Origin: Stromatinia cepivora
Lineage: Eukaryota > Ascomycota > Leotiomycetes > Helotiales > Sclerotiniaceae
Assembly: GCA_014898415.1 (NCBI GenBank)
Contig: RCTD01000004.1
Location: 2,665,001 to 2,729,000, forward strand
Direction: 5' to 3'
Length of the DNA: 64,000 bases
Shown here: positions 23,644-34,879 of the stretch, one piece after another
Layout of the letters: every line of letters begins with the position of its first letter
Numbering within the stretch: the first letter of the stretch is position 1
Translations under genes and position numbers: made by a program
Notes under the pieces: generated by a model
What the model was told of the DNA's origin: nothing
The model's database searches: none
What the model saw: the letters and a program-made list of their open reading frames with translations, nothing else

Positions 23644-24069
23644 ATATTGTAGATTGATTCTGAATTGGTTTTCGTTTTGCGATTTTTTTTTTTCTTATTA
23701 ATTTCTTTGATATAGATTGAGATTTATAAAGGATTCTTTTTCAATTAAATTTATAATTTCTTAATTATTAATATTTTTTTAATCAAGGAATTTATTATTT
23801 TTGAGATTTTTATTGTAAAGAGCTTTTTGTTGTTATAAAGATATATTATAATTTGTAAATAAGGATCGATCTCTTTATTACTTTTCTTCTTTTTGGAATA
23901 TTTCAAATTGGATAATCAGATCTATTATTATAAGGTTATACTATTATTTATATCAGAATTCGAATTCATTATTATTAGTTTCGAACAATTTGTTTGCTAT
24001 TCCTTTAACAATATTAAAATTCCAAAATAAATATTCCAAAAGGATTATAGAAAAATGATTTTATAAAAC

Positions 24070-24378
24070 TATCACGGGATAGTATGATTACACAGCACTT
24101 TCAGGGATCGGGGAATAGATGGTACACATGATTGGTAAAATAAAAGAATTGAATGACTTACCCTTGATTATATGAATCAAGAATTATATATATAGAATAA
24201 ATGAATAGTTATCTAGCCAATATACACCTTAATTAGACTAGATCTTTATTTATTAATATATTAGGATCACCTTATCAATTAATGGATTGATAAAGGCTAA
24301 TAGATCCTTCATTTCGATTGGAAAGTATACACTTTGATCCTTCATAAGATACAAAAGATTGCAGGGCTTTCCATAACA
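24070..24378 (-). repeat. 3' LTR of copia E (309 bp) with polypurine tract
   Basis: On the minus strand TGTTATGGAAAGCC...ATCCCGTGATA; same length as the solo copies at 14058 and 57734. Bases 24379-24390 (CACCCCCCAGAT) read as CTGGGGGGTG on the element strand, a good polypurine tract. This is the evidence that LTR E belongs to this element. Confidence 0.9.
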
Positions 24379-24878
24379 CACCCCCCAGATCGAAAGGCGA
24401 TCTGAAACAAATGGAAAGGTATAGAAAATAACAATTCACATGATTCGTAAATGAATATACAAGACGATTATAGACAGATATCAACAAAGGAATAATGTAA
24501 TATATAAACCTGAAATGATTCTGGTACCCTTAAAATAAAGAAGAATTTGATTGTATATAAATCGCAAATTTCTTTTGATCTTTGGCTTGCTATTTGCGAT
24601 ATTCTTCGAAATGAATAATAAAAAGAAAGTTTTCTGTTAGGAGAATATAGATGAATGATCGATCCTGTGGTGTAGTAATTGAGAATGCATGTAGTTGCTA
24701 GATTATAGTATGTTGATTGTAATAACGAAATAAAATAAGTGAATTTTTAAAGATATATAGATCCTCTTTTTGTATTCCTGTTTTTGTTTTAATTAAGTTT
24801 TTATTAATCATTATTATATTTAAGATTTTGGGGTCTAAAAAGGTTAAACAAGCGAATTTCAGTTGTATTAAGTAAACA

Positions 24879-25819
24879 ATGGCTGAGAAGAAAGTTTTAA
24901 AAGAGTTGAGTATAAAAAAAGATCCTAGTACTCCTTCAAGGGACCAATAAATCGAATAAAAAGAATTAATGAATTTAATGCAAATAATAAATTAAGATAT
25001 CGATTTCTGGGAATATAATTTAACTAAATCTGTTCGTAAAATGATGCACAATTATTTATTTCAAAAACCACTCTCCTTTATCAAAGGAATTGTTACTTAT
25101 TATAATTAATTACTAATTATAGGTTTAGATAGTAATTTGGAGATAGATTTCATTCTTAAATTCTATTATATAATTGAAAGGTTTTATTAATCCTATATTT
25201 GTAATTATTGAGGTAAAAATCATTCGATAAAGAAGAAAAAAAAGGAAAGGTTTCTTTATTTGATAATAATGATCTATTTGATCCTTTGATACTGAGTTTT
25301 TTGAATGATAAATTAGATAAAGAAGAAAGAAAAAAAGAATTATCGAAAATTGTTGGTTCTTTAGTCAAAACAAGAAATAAAAGGAATTGTGGGAAAAGGA
25401 ATGATTATTTATATATTTGATATATAAAATCGTTGATCATTAAAAGATATAATTTACATGACGAATATTTTATTGATTTTTTCAAATCGAATAATCGTTG
25501 ATATTGGAATTGTAATATTCATTTATATATTCCCTTGCTAATTTTCTTTTATCCTTTAACAGATTATTATATCACTGTTCATTAGCAAAATTCGAAAGTA
25601 AGTTCTTTATTTATCTTTTATCTTTATAATATATTGATCATTGATTGTATAATCCAAACAAGGATACAGAATTGCGATAAAGGTGATACTGGAAATCGAG
25701 GAGAAAAAAGAAATTGTTTTTTCGCCTTTGTATTATTTTTTCCCCTCCCTTTATTGTATTACTCACCAAAATCCTCGAAAGGCCGAATGGAAGAAGTATA
25801 TTATGATTTCGGAGAGTGA
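24879..25819 (+). pseudogene. Antisense frame in the 3' region of copia E (unknown)
   Basis: On the strand opposite to pol, a frame opens with MAEKKVLKELSIKKDPSTPS (24879) and runs about 313 codons to 25819, with one frameshift in an A-run near 25230. It has about ten stops, all TAA, TGA or TAG that could derive from CAA, CGA or CAG. Segments such as VSLFDNNDLFDPLILSF and DKEERKKELSKIVGSLVK are kept, with substitutions, at 44.05-44.25 kb in the second copy. The sense strand also has short open pieces here (25368-25156), so coding cannot be proven. Plant Tat and related LTR elements are known to carry antisense ORFs in this position. No domain recognised. Confidence 0.4.
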
Positions 25820-26239
25820 TAATAAGGATGAAAAAAAAAGAATAATGGAGAAGAAAAGGAGAAAGGAGTAGGTAGTATATTTAAAGAAAAGGGAAAGGAG
25901 GGATAGTCTTTTGGCTTTTATAGTATTAATAATACCAATAGCTCTGGTTGTTCTAATTGTTTTTTGTTTTTTGATTGTTATGGATAATTCAGAGGTTCTT
26001 TTATTTGAACTTTAAGTTATTAAGTTTAAAAAGAAGTTTATCCTTTTTCGAGGATAGGAAAGTAAAGAGCGAAGAAATGATCGGTTTTAATTGTTCTTTG
26101 TTTTCCGATAAATATGGAATATACGAATTGAAATGTATTATAGAAAAGTATAATAGTCTGGGATACCAAATAGGATTCATTCTATCTACATTAAAGGGAA
26201 GAAATACGAACTCTAGATTATCGTTACTTAAACTTTATG

Positions 26240-27449
26240 ATTCTGTTGCTTATATCTTGTAGATTAAAAAGGGATCAAAAATATTCGAACTTTTGTTTTG
26301 TAAGATTCTTGATGAGCCCGTCAATAATCATATCGATGATCGGTAGATAAATTATATAAAAGTTCCTTTTTGAATATTCTTAATATAATCATATATTTTG
26401 GATATCGATGTAATATAGTTTCGTAGTGATCCGCTTGTTCTCATCAATTATCAATCTGATCGTTTGCTGGTTATTACAGAAGATTATTATAAGCTTTTTC
26501 ACTATTAGATCGATTTCTTTTAAGAAACATAGGATTGCCATAGTTTCTTTTGATATATACTCAACTCCGAGAAATTCTGCTTCAATAGTCGAAATGGTTA
26601 TGATGTCTTGTTTAAATACTTTCTATATAATTAAACCATCGAAAAGGGATAAAATATACCTTTGAAATGATCGACAAATATCTAGATCATCTGTAAAAGA
26701 AGTATCTAAGAAAACAAAAAGTTGTGATATTTGATCATCATTATATTGGATTACGAGATACCTTATATTCTATAAATATTGTAAACAATAATCAATAGTT
26801 TTTATATAATTGTTTGATAAATTGATCAAATAATAGTTCAATTGCAAAACAACGAATGATATATCCACTTTTATAATGATTACAGTATATAATACTGAGC
26901 CCATTTTCTCTTAATATATTTTTATAATATATACAGGAGTTTAACCCTAATTTTTCTGAAATATCATTATTGGGAGTAGTATACTTGCTGTCCCATTTAT
27001 TGCTTTGAATTTCTTAGTAATCTTTTCAATATATATATCATGGACTAGTTATAGCTTTTTCTTGAATCGATTACGGAGTATACATATATTTAAAAACTAT
27101 TTAGTATTTCCTAGATCTTATAGTTTATATACAGCTTTGATTCCTTTAATGATCTTTGTAATAGTTGATTCGTTTTTCTTATAATAAATGATCTAAATAT
27201 TGTCTATAAAGAAAAGAATTATAATAATATACTTTAGGTTAATATATAAATATAATTTCTCTTTATATTATATCAATCTTAGTTTCTCGAGTATCTGAAT
27301 GAAATTCTTAAATCATATAACTGAAGAATCTTGTAAATCATATAAAACTCAATCGATTATAACATTTTTGTTTAGGATTTTGTATCTATCAAATAGATAG
27401 TATACAATTGGAATATTGGAAGGATTGTGTAAAATATTGATAAAGATGT
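26240..27449 (-). pseudogene. RNase H and end of reverse transcriptase of copia E
   Basis: The minus strand from 26970 reads GSVLYTVIIIKVDISFVVLQL (family GSLLYAAxxTRPDIAFAVxxL), then LQYLxNIRYLVIQY and LDTSFTDD (family DASFADD). A ITISTIEAEFLGVEY stretch (VTTSSTEAEYxAL), ICNNQQTIRL-like sequence and, near 26.3 kb, MIIDGLIKNLTKQKFEYF (the copia C-terminus ADxLTKxLxxxKxxxF) follow. This is a textbook copia RNase H with the DASFAD and SSTEAE motifs visible. Decayed by stops; the plus-strand 95-codon frame at 25975-26262 is antisense to its tail. Confidence 0.9.
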
Positions 27450-27745
27450 TGTGACGCACAAGAGCCGTAGTAGAGCTGAATAAACAGGGTCAATTATATT
27501 CCTTAGAATCTATAATTGAAGAATTATAGCTCGTAAGGAGTGATTAGATATATATACATAAATACCTATTTGTGAATTGCGGGGCTGTATATATGCGTTA
27601 TTAGGGTCATCATTCTATTATACTAAATCGTATGAATCGTAATGCATATGCACGGACAATCAGTTCGTTGATTGATATAGGAGATAAGAGATATCATATG
27701 GTTAGCCTCCTATGGTTCACGATTCGTGATATTACCCCCCCCTTC
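27450..27745 (-). repeat. 3' LTR and polypurine tract of gypsy H
   Basis: LTR 27450-27731 (TGTGACGCACAAGAGCC...CGATTCGTGATA on the plus strand), better preserved than the 5' LTR at 34235. The bases that follow, TTACCCCCCCCTTCGG, read CCGAAGGGGGGGGTAA on the element strand, a clear polypurine tract. The 66-codon frame at 27632-27832 spans LTR and tract and is not a gene. Confidence 0.92.
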
Positions 27746-28600
27746 GGAAAAGCTCGTTTTCAAACGTTTCACTCTTTTGTTCTATTGCTATTTCATTGGA
27801 AACTAGATTTTGTGAAGGTTCATGAGCTCTAAATCAATTAGATTGGTCATTTTGGTTGATTTGGTCAATTTACTGGAAATTGACCAAATTGATCAAATTA
27901 ATCAATCAAATTGATCAAAATAATGAATGAATTAACCAAATCGATTAAATCGTTCATCAATTGATTAAATTAATATTGATTCGTATTTTCTTTGATTTGG
28001 GGAATCTCTGAAAGGAAAAAGTTTTAATAAAAAAGAAAAGAAGGTTGAATTATAATATAATGATAATAAATGGTTAATATAATCAATTCCGAAATCGATT
28101 AAGTTAATCGACCAAATTGATTAAATTAATCGACCAAATTGATTAAATCAATTAAATTGAACGAAATCGATAGGGGTAATATTATATTTCGTTTTTACTA
28201 TATTTAAACTTCCCTTTATATAATTTTTGAAATGATTATAAACATGAGTTTTTTGAAATGTATTGTCTTTATATTGTCTTGGTGGTGGCAGTTTGTCTAT
28301 TGTATGGAACTCGGGCTATATATGTATACAATCAAATTCCCTCGAATTTGTATAGGTTTTCGATCCTTTCACAATTATATATACATATATCATTATAAAA
28401 TCATAACATCTAATCTACTGAATTGAAGAATATTTTTCTTTCCCTTAATTTTATAAATGAATCGTTATTTATATGATTATAATTATCCTTTTCGTTTTTA
28501 TAAAGCTTTATTCAATTAATTAATCGATTAGAAGGATCAAGCAATATTGGATTGACTAGATGAAAATCGTACAAGAAATATAATAATGTTTTAAGATCGG
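27746..28600 (-). other. Gypsy H 3' non-coding region with TTGATCAA/TTGGTCAA repeats
   Basis: No protein frame. Contains two clusters of imperfect 8-10 bp repeats (27847-27930 and 28090-28160), including an inverted pair TTGGTCAATTT / AAATTGACCAA at about 27865-27890. The same region occurs, truncated, at 10690-11198. Confidence 0.7.
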
Positions 28601-28610
28601 AAACAGGATA

Positions 28611-28880
28611 TTAGATAAGATTGATATTGCGATTAAGCCATGAGATTCTGTATAATAAGGTTTTTTGTATTTTCTTTATTATTAAAACCTTCTTCATTTT
28701 CCATTCCGAATTACCAATTATATTAATAAATAAAGGTAATTCGAATATCTGACCAGAAAGAGGATCATTATATACCTTGTATAATCGATCTGAAGGGAAA
28801 ACAGAATGAATTTTCATCGTAATCGGAAATTCGAATTTGAAAGAGCTTTCAGATCGATTAATGATCTTGAATCTTCCTTG
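28611..28880 (-). pseudogene. Chromodomain at the C-terminus of gypsy H pol
   Basis: The minus-strand frame reads IHSVFPSDRLYKVYNDPLSGQ, then EWKMKKVLIIKKIQKTLLYRISWLN. This is the end of the integrase (family FHVSLLRP) followed by a chromodomain core (family EWEVEEILDSRxxRGxLxYLVKWxGW). Chromodomains tether integration of chromoviruses to heterochromatin in known members. Mutated (V/L/I for several aromatic-cage positions), so not functional. Confidence 0.88.
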
Positions 28881-28973
28881 AATTAGGAAGTTCAGTTTCT
28901 TGGATAATCTTTGAATAAAGTAACTCTTTATATTGAATTATATATAATCTCTAATATCGAAATCGATTTTATA

Positions 28974-29910
28974 TCAATAAACATTCATAGATTTCGATAT
29001 TTTGATTTGGATATATAATAGGTCTTTTTTCGTTTGTATAAAAATTAATTTATTATATTTTATATATATACAGATATTATATATATTCATATCGTTTATT
29101 GGTTTATTAGTATCTTCTTTCCATTCCCATATACATTTCGATGTATACCTATATAGGGTTTCGTAGGATATAAGCTTTTCTAAGGAGTTGTATGGAAAAG
29201 TAAGTTGTACGTAATCCATTATAGATAAGAATTCTAATCAATTATTTTGATAGTAATTAACAAATAACCTTAACTATTATTGAAGGTATTGATTATAGAT
29301 TTTAATTTGATCATCGGTTTAAAAATAATAAGCAATGGATAGTTTGAGATTAGTTTTTAGGATTTGGCTGAATTCCTTTTAGAATTGTGATATAAATTGA
29401 GGGCTACAATTCGATATTATAATATTAGGGGGATTATAATATTGATATATATAATAGAGATATAATTGTATTTGAATTCGAATATCGATTGATTTGTAAT
29501 AAGGTATAAAAATAGTTTGCTTTGTTAATCGATCAATAATGACTAAAACATTGTTATATTTATATTTATCTTTATTAAAGTTGCAGTAATCCATAATAAT
29601 ATATTGCTATATTCGATTAGAAATCGGAAATGGATATAATAAACCAGGGGTATAATTATATAGAATGGAATTATATTTGCAAATATAACAATTGTATATA
29701 TATCTGACTATGATATTGTGTATTCTGGGTCAATAGTATTATTAAGATAATAAAAGATAGATTTTGCTTATACTAAAATGAATAATGGAAATGGAATTAT
29801 AAACTTCATAAATCAGATAAATTCGAAGATTGTCAATATCGGGTATTACTAGGTAATCATTATAAAGCAAAAGGTTATTTTGGAGTGATATATATTTGTG
29901 ACTTTAAATA
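28974..29910 (-). pseudogene. Integrase of gypsy H
   Basis: The frame 29594-29379 holds MDYCNFNKDKYKYNNVLVII and DRLTKQTIFIPY (family MDFxxxLPxSxGxDxIxVIVDRLTKxAxFIP; first catalytic Asp), then IIISNCSPQFISQF (family SDRGPQFxSxFW; second Asp lost to Asn). The zinc-binding part precedes it near 29.65-29.9 kb, and 29219-28974 covers the later integrase (YVQLTFPYNSLEKL, family AEFAYNxSxHxST). Dead by stops and by the Asp change. Confidence 0.9.
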
Positions 29911-30169
29911 ATTTGTATTCTGAATATTAGTAAACTATCTATAATTTTATTTACTTCAATGATACAATTAACTAAATTGAATCGAGGAGCAATTTCATTC
30001 AAATCGATACTAATAATTGTTGTTTTATTTGGATAATATTTTTGTAAAACTTTTCTCATGATTTTGGTATCAACTTGATTGTCTTTAATAAACTATTGGA
30101 GGCGATTCTTTTTCTTAATATGATTTTGGAGATTCAACTTATCGATCTAATAGATTAAGGTATTGGTAA

Positions 30170-31450
30170 GAAAATTATCTTTTTTAAGGCGATATATAAT
30201 AATGAAGTTATAATTGATTAGAACTTCTGCTCAGCGAATTTGTCGAGTATTGAAAGTTTTAATAATTATAAAATATTTGAGGGCTTTATAATCAATATAA
30301 ACCTTGATTTTATATAATGAACTAACGAGTTCCGTTCTTCAATAATTGAGAAATCGAATGATTAATAGTATTTCCTTATCATGAACTTTGTAATTCAATT
30401 TAGCGATAACTATAGTTTTGGAAAAATAAATTATAGGAAACTAATCTTCATTATATTATTATGATAACATATTAGCAATTATTTTATCAAATATATCTAT
30501 TTCGAATATACAAAAGAATCGATAATTATAGTATTATAAAAACAGAATAGAGATAAATTTTTTCTTCAAAATATTGAATACATTTTGGCATACTTTATCA
30601 AATACGAACTTAATATTTACTTTAATAAATTCGTTAAGAGATTTCGCTATTATACTATAATCCTTAATAAACCATCGATAAAAATTATAAAAACCAAAGA
30701 ATAATTAAATCCCTTTCATTATTATCGGAAAAATCCAATTCTCAACTATCTCAATCTTTTCAGAATCCACCTCTACTTCTTTAATAAAAATAATAAAGCC
30801 CAAATATTTGATATATATAACATTGAATTCACATTTCTTGAAATCTATTTATAAACCAATAACTTCTAATTATTCAAGAATTAATTTAATATAAATTTAA
30901 TACTCTTCTTTGTTCTCGAAATAGATTAGAATATTATCGAGATATATTATACAGAAAACATTTAAATAATCGAATAGAACATTATTTATATAATATTAAT
31001 AAATTACAGGATCATTTGTTAATCCAAATAATACAACCTTACATTTGTATAATCTATATCAGATTCGAAAAATAGTATACTCTTCCAAAACAAAATTCAT
31101 TCTTATATAATAGAAAATTTGACGAATATTGAATTTGATAAAGATCTTAGTATTGGAAAGCCGAGAAAACGTTTCGTCGATCAAAAAAAGGGGATACTGA
31201 TCTTTATACATCAAGGAATTCAATAATCTAAAATCTATATAGAACCTCAAACTACTATTGGATTTCTTGACAAATAAAATAAATATAGTATAAAAGATTT
31301 GATTGAATTTAATAAAACCTTTATTGAAATTATCTATAATATATTCTTTAACGATTTCCAATTATTCCAAGGATATTTTGTAAAGCAGGTTATAATACAA
31401 GGTTTATTCTCTTTCGTCTTTCAATATGATTTTATGATTATAAAATCGAT
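30170..31450 (-). pseudogene. Reverse transcriptase and RNase H of gypsy H
   Basis: The 100-codon frame 31361-31059 reads IDNFNKGFIKFNQIFYTIFI, then LFVKKSNSSLRFYIDFRLLNSL, DQYPLFLIDETFSRLS and FIKFNIRQIFYYIRM. These are the first RT blocks (family PVLFVKKxDGSLRFCVDYRxLN, YPLPxIDExLxxLxxAxxFTKLDLRxAYxxIR). RNase H follows at 30.43-30.18 kb with VHDKEILLIIRFLNYWR, IDYKALKYF and RQIRWAEVL segments. Stops and lost residues throughout. Confidence 0.92.
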
Positions 31451-31499
31451 TAAAAGGCAAAATGTTTGATTCATATTTGGAAAAAGTTTGATAATATTA

Positions 31500-34234
31500 T
31501 TGATATTCAAATAGTATTTTAGATTCTGAATCGATTTCAATTAATACTCGATTGAATTTCTCTCGAACTTTTGTATTCTTGAATTTGATTAAAGTAATTA
31601 GTATTCTCTCTTCTGTATATCATTTATTCTATCGGGAATCTATTATATCATCAAATTCTTTCAAAATAATAATAAAAAGTTCAATTTGTTTGTTTCTTTT
31701 ATATTCTAATTAAAACTTATCAGATTTGAATATATATAAATTGAGGATTTCGGATAATATATAAAAGAGGCATTTATAGATCTGCAATAATAGTATAATT
31801 AATTGAAAAGGAGATAAATTGAATTTAAAAAGAATCAAAACTTTTTCCTTTTCAACAAAAATCTATATTATATTCATATTTGAAGATTCTTATTGTATAT
31901 CACCAATTGTAATTAATTTGTTCAATTATAAATCTCTTCGATTCCAATATTCTTTGAATTGATCATTTCGTTGATCAACATTTTGTTGAGTTAATCAATC
32001 AATCTTCTATTTGTAAAGGGATGATTGAATAACGAAGAGATTATTCAAATAAAAAATAATACAGAATTTCTCTTTAAGCTATTTGAAACATTGATTGAAG
32101 TAATCGAACTTCGCTTAAATCTTTGATAACCAAAGTTTACTTAAAATAATATTATAATTCTTTAATTCAATAATAAGGAAAAGGATAAAAGATTGTTCAT
32201 AATTATCAATTATTAAATTAAGAAATGTGAAATAGATAATAGTATGGTCTTGTATATCATTATATTCTTTAATTTTAATTGAAGTTTCAAATGGTATAAT
32301 TCTTAATTTAAATATAGGAAATAAACAAATAAGGAATATAGTATTAATAAAAGCGAATCTATTTGTTCTGAAGTCAATAAATACTTTTGATTAATAAATA
32401 TGATTATTTTTCGAAAGGTTACAAGGAAGGATGAATGCTTCTTTTCCTATAAGTTTGATTGGATCAAGAAATCTTATATTCTATATAACATTTAGAATAA
32501 AAACAGAATCTAAATATTTAGTTTTAAATACTTTTCTTTTTTTAAATAAATATTCTGTATAACTTCAATTATAGTTTTTAGATTGAAATCTTCTTCGATA
32601 TCCCGATATTCTTCGAATTCTTTTATTTCTTTTTGTACTATTTTGATTTTATTAAAATTATCGATATAAAATATCGATATATATACTATTCCAGAAGAAA
32701 AAAAATAATAATGAATATTTGAAGTTCAAATAATTATTAAATACAACAGAGCTGATATATCCAGGAAAGGTATTTCAAAATAGAAATAGTTTCAGGAATA
32801 TAGAAATTCCAAAATTGAAATTATTAAAGTTTCAAAAAGATTATAAAGGATTTATAATAATCGTTAGTTTCCGAATAATTATAAAGATTTCTTATTCAAT
32901 ATAATATCAATTTTGTTTTTATAATGAAACTTCATTTTGATCTATTCTAATAAATATATTCACGAATTCTTTTATAATCTTATAATTCTTGATAGATATT
33001 GTTATTATTTACAAAAGAAAATCGGAAATCTTTTATTCGAAATCCCTGAATAGGATTTTATTATTAATAATCTCCATTTGGATAATAAATAATCTGAATT
33101 TTCTATATCATTCTAAAAAATTGTTATATCGAATTATATTAGACATAATCTATATCTCGTATTGAAAGCGAGTATTATCAATTTCGACCGGATTCTGATA
33201 GATTGCTATAAATTATTCAATCAATTCGAATACTGTAAATCAAGATATTCATATATAAAAAGTATAATAATGTATTTATACTTCCGATTCGGTTTAGTCG
33301 ATTATATATATATAGTATTGTATTTCATTTTTAAATAATATAGTATACAATTCGAATCATTCTATAATCAATAATTATTACAAATTAATTTTAGATTCAA
33401 TATTATCGTTAAATTTAATAATAAGATTTGTAAGTTTTGATACATATATATCTTACTGCAAATTATAATTAACATAGGAATACGATCTTGATCGATTAAA
33501 TTGGTTTTTTGAATGAAAGGACTTCTGATTATTAAATAGATTATTATTTTCTAAAAGGGAAAGAGATTTATTAAAAGGCTTTGGATAATTAGATTATTTG
33601 ATTAAAGTTTTCTTTTTTTAATTTTAGAATCTTCAAATTTGCTTAAATAAAGATCTTTGGATTTCGATTAAAGGAATAAAGGGAATCTCAAATATTATTA
33701 TTAATCTGAATATTTATATAAATATTATTTGGAATTCAAAAGAAGGTTGCATTATTATAGAATTCATTGTCATTATAGTTTTCAATTATCGATTTTTTTT
33801 TTCAAATTCATAATTATTGTATAAAGATTTTATAATTATAATGATAATTCGGAAGGAACAATTGAATTATTAAGAGTATCAACTTTATATATTGGAATCT
33901 TCTTTTTATTAATCTTCTTTTTTCTAATAATAATATTATTTAATCCTATATTCATATTTTCTTTGAAGGGTTGTTGAAATAATTGAAAAGAAGAAGAGGG
34001 TTTTTTAGAATATATTTTCGAAAATTCGGAATATACAAAAGGAGGAGTTCGTTGTATTATGAAAGTGATGGTATATTTCTAAAGGTGTTTATATCTTCGT
34101 CGATTAGATCGAAATAGATCTTTTTTCTTTGAATATAATGTTTGTAAAAGTTCATCTAAGAAGGTATTATTAAAGTGAAATATTATTTGGAAGGCTATTA
34201 GATAGCCGGACGTTTGTAAATGAATTATAGATAA
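31500..34234 (-). pseudogene. Gag and protease region of gypsy H, strongly decayed
   Basis: Upstream of RT the minus strand keeps protein-like pieces only near the start: DELLQTLYSKKKDLF, RTPPFVYSEFSKIYSKK and SFQLFQQPFKENMNIGLN at about 33.9-34.17 kb, consistent with an N-terminal Gag. From 33.8 down to 31.5 kb stops are dense and I cannot place the protease with confidence. No ORF longer than 60 codons survives in this 2.7 kb. Confidence 0.55.
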
Positions 34235-34516
34235 TATGATATACAAGAGCTGTAGTAGAGTTGAATAAACAGGGTCAATTATATTCCTTAGAATCTATAA
34301 TTGAAGAATTATAGCTCGTAAAAAGCGATTAGATATATATATACAAATACCTATTCATAAACTATAGAACTATATATATACATTATTAAGGTTATTATTC
34401 TACCATACTAAATCGTATGAATCATAACGCATATACATGAACGATCAGTTCATTAATTAATATAGGAGATAAGAGGTATCACGTGGTTAGCCTCCTGTGG
34501 TTCACGATTCGTGACA
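34235..34516 (-). repeat. 5' LTR of gypsy H (282 bp)
   Basis: Same length as the 3' LTR, with many C->T and G->A differences (for example TATGATATACAAGAGCT for TGTGACGCACAAGAGCC), while its outer end (CGTGACA) is better kept. The palindrome TATCACGTGGTTAG is at 34478-34491. Confidence 0.93.
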
Positions 34517-34629
34517 CATACTTTCTTCACTTTTATATCTTTTCTTTCAACAATCTATCTTTATTTATATTATCCAAATCTTTATTAATATTCAATTTCA
34601 TCAATTAATAGAACATTCATTAAATGTAT
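34517..34629. other. Left part of a G-depleted block (no gene)
   Basis: 113 bp with about two G and some twenty C on the plus strand, like 39983-41040. The two become contiguous when copia C (34630-39982) is removed. Nothing else recognisable. Confidence 0.7.
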
Positions 34630-34872
34630 TATCGGGATAACTGTATATAGGGAAGTGAAGCTTGTCAACGAACGTATAGAACTCTGTGGTTATTAATACA
34701 TTTTGATTTGTCTAGAGAACTAGAAACTATAGAGGATAAAGAACTATATAATAATATATACCGAAACACTAACGCAAGCATTAGTATACATATGATCCTT
34801 ACTATCCTTACCATCCTTACCATCCTTACCATCCTTACCATCTTTATTATACACATAATTCATATTCCAACA
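34630..34872 (-). repeat. 3' LTR of copia C (243 bp)
   Basis: TATCGGGATAACTG...ATTCCAACA on the plus strand, with a 5-6 unit copy of the 9-bp minisatellite at about 34796-34850. The purine tract AAGAGAAG lies just inside it on the element strand. Confidence 0.9.
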
Positions 34873-34879
34873 CTAGTAA

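Larger units (their letters stand above)
20784..24069 (-). mobile_element. Gypsy J, 3' end only (copy 2), holding element D copy 2
   Basis: The 3' LTR (20784-21057) and about 1 kb upstream of it match 58231-59490 on the same strand. At 24070 an LTR of family E cuts the element. After element D (21652-23643) is removed the two copies are colinear, and the empty site is at about 59069-59077. Flank AATAT (20779-20783) at the LTR edge. Confidence 0.88.
21058..24069 (-). pseudogene. C-terminal part of the unknown gypsy J ORF3 (copy 2)
   Basis: Outside element D, the minus-strand frames at 24069-23649 and 21651-21185 give the same protein as 59480-58622. Segments such as DKEQINRLLTKKLF, NNKRKDYLFN, FVTKYPIKYSRK and KIIKADLD match those of copy 1 position by position, with stops at Gln codons. 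This shows the frame belongs to the repeat and is not specific to the 59-62 kb locus. No function recognised. Confidence 0.7.
24070..27449 (-). mobile_element. Ty1/copia element E, 3' part
   Basis: Minus-strand element with its 3' LTR at 24070-24378, a polypurine tract immediately inside it, a 1.86-kb region downstream of pol and a copia RNase H at about 26.24-26.97 kb. It ends at the gypsy H LTR (27450). Parallel copies are 43564-45719 plus 49818-50253 (same strand) and 41850-43563 (opposite strand). The upstream pol is not found in the expected place beyond gypsy H. Confidence 0.83.
27450..34516 (-). mobile_element. Ty3/gypsy chromovirus H, full length (7,067 bp)
   Basis: Both LTRs are present and 282 bp long (27450-27731 and 34235-34516), with a polypurine tract beside the left (3') one. 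Gag, protease, reverse transcriptase, RNase H, integrase and chromodomain remnants follow in order on the minus strand. The flanking pentamers (GATGT on the left, CATAC on the right) do not match, and the two flanks belong to different sequences. This is the best-delimited gypsy element in the window; all its genes are dead. Confidence 0.93.

Noticed and set aside
25975..26262. 95-codon plus-strand ORF as a gene
   Set aside because: Antisense to the end of the copia E RNase H (DGLIKNLTKQKFEYF on the other strand). Its copy at 45.0 kb is not kept as the same protein.
27632..27832. 66-codon frame with MVSLLWFTIRDITPPF as a coding gene
   Set aside because: Lies across the gypsy H 3' LTR, polypurine tract and non-coding region; not kept in the 5' LTR.
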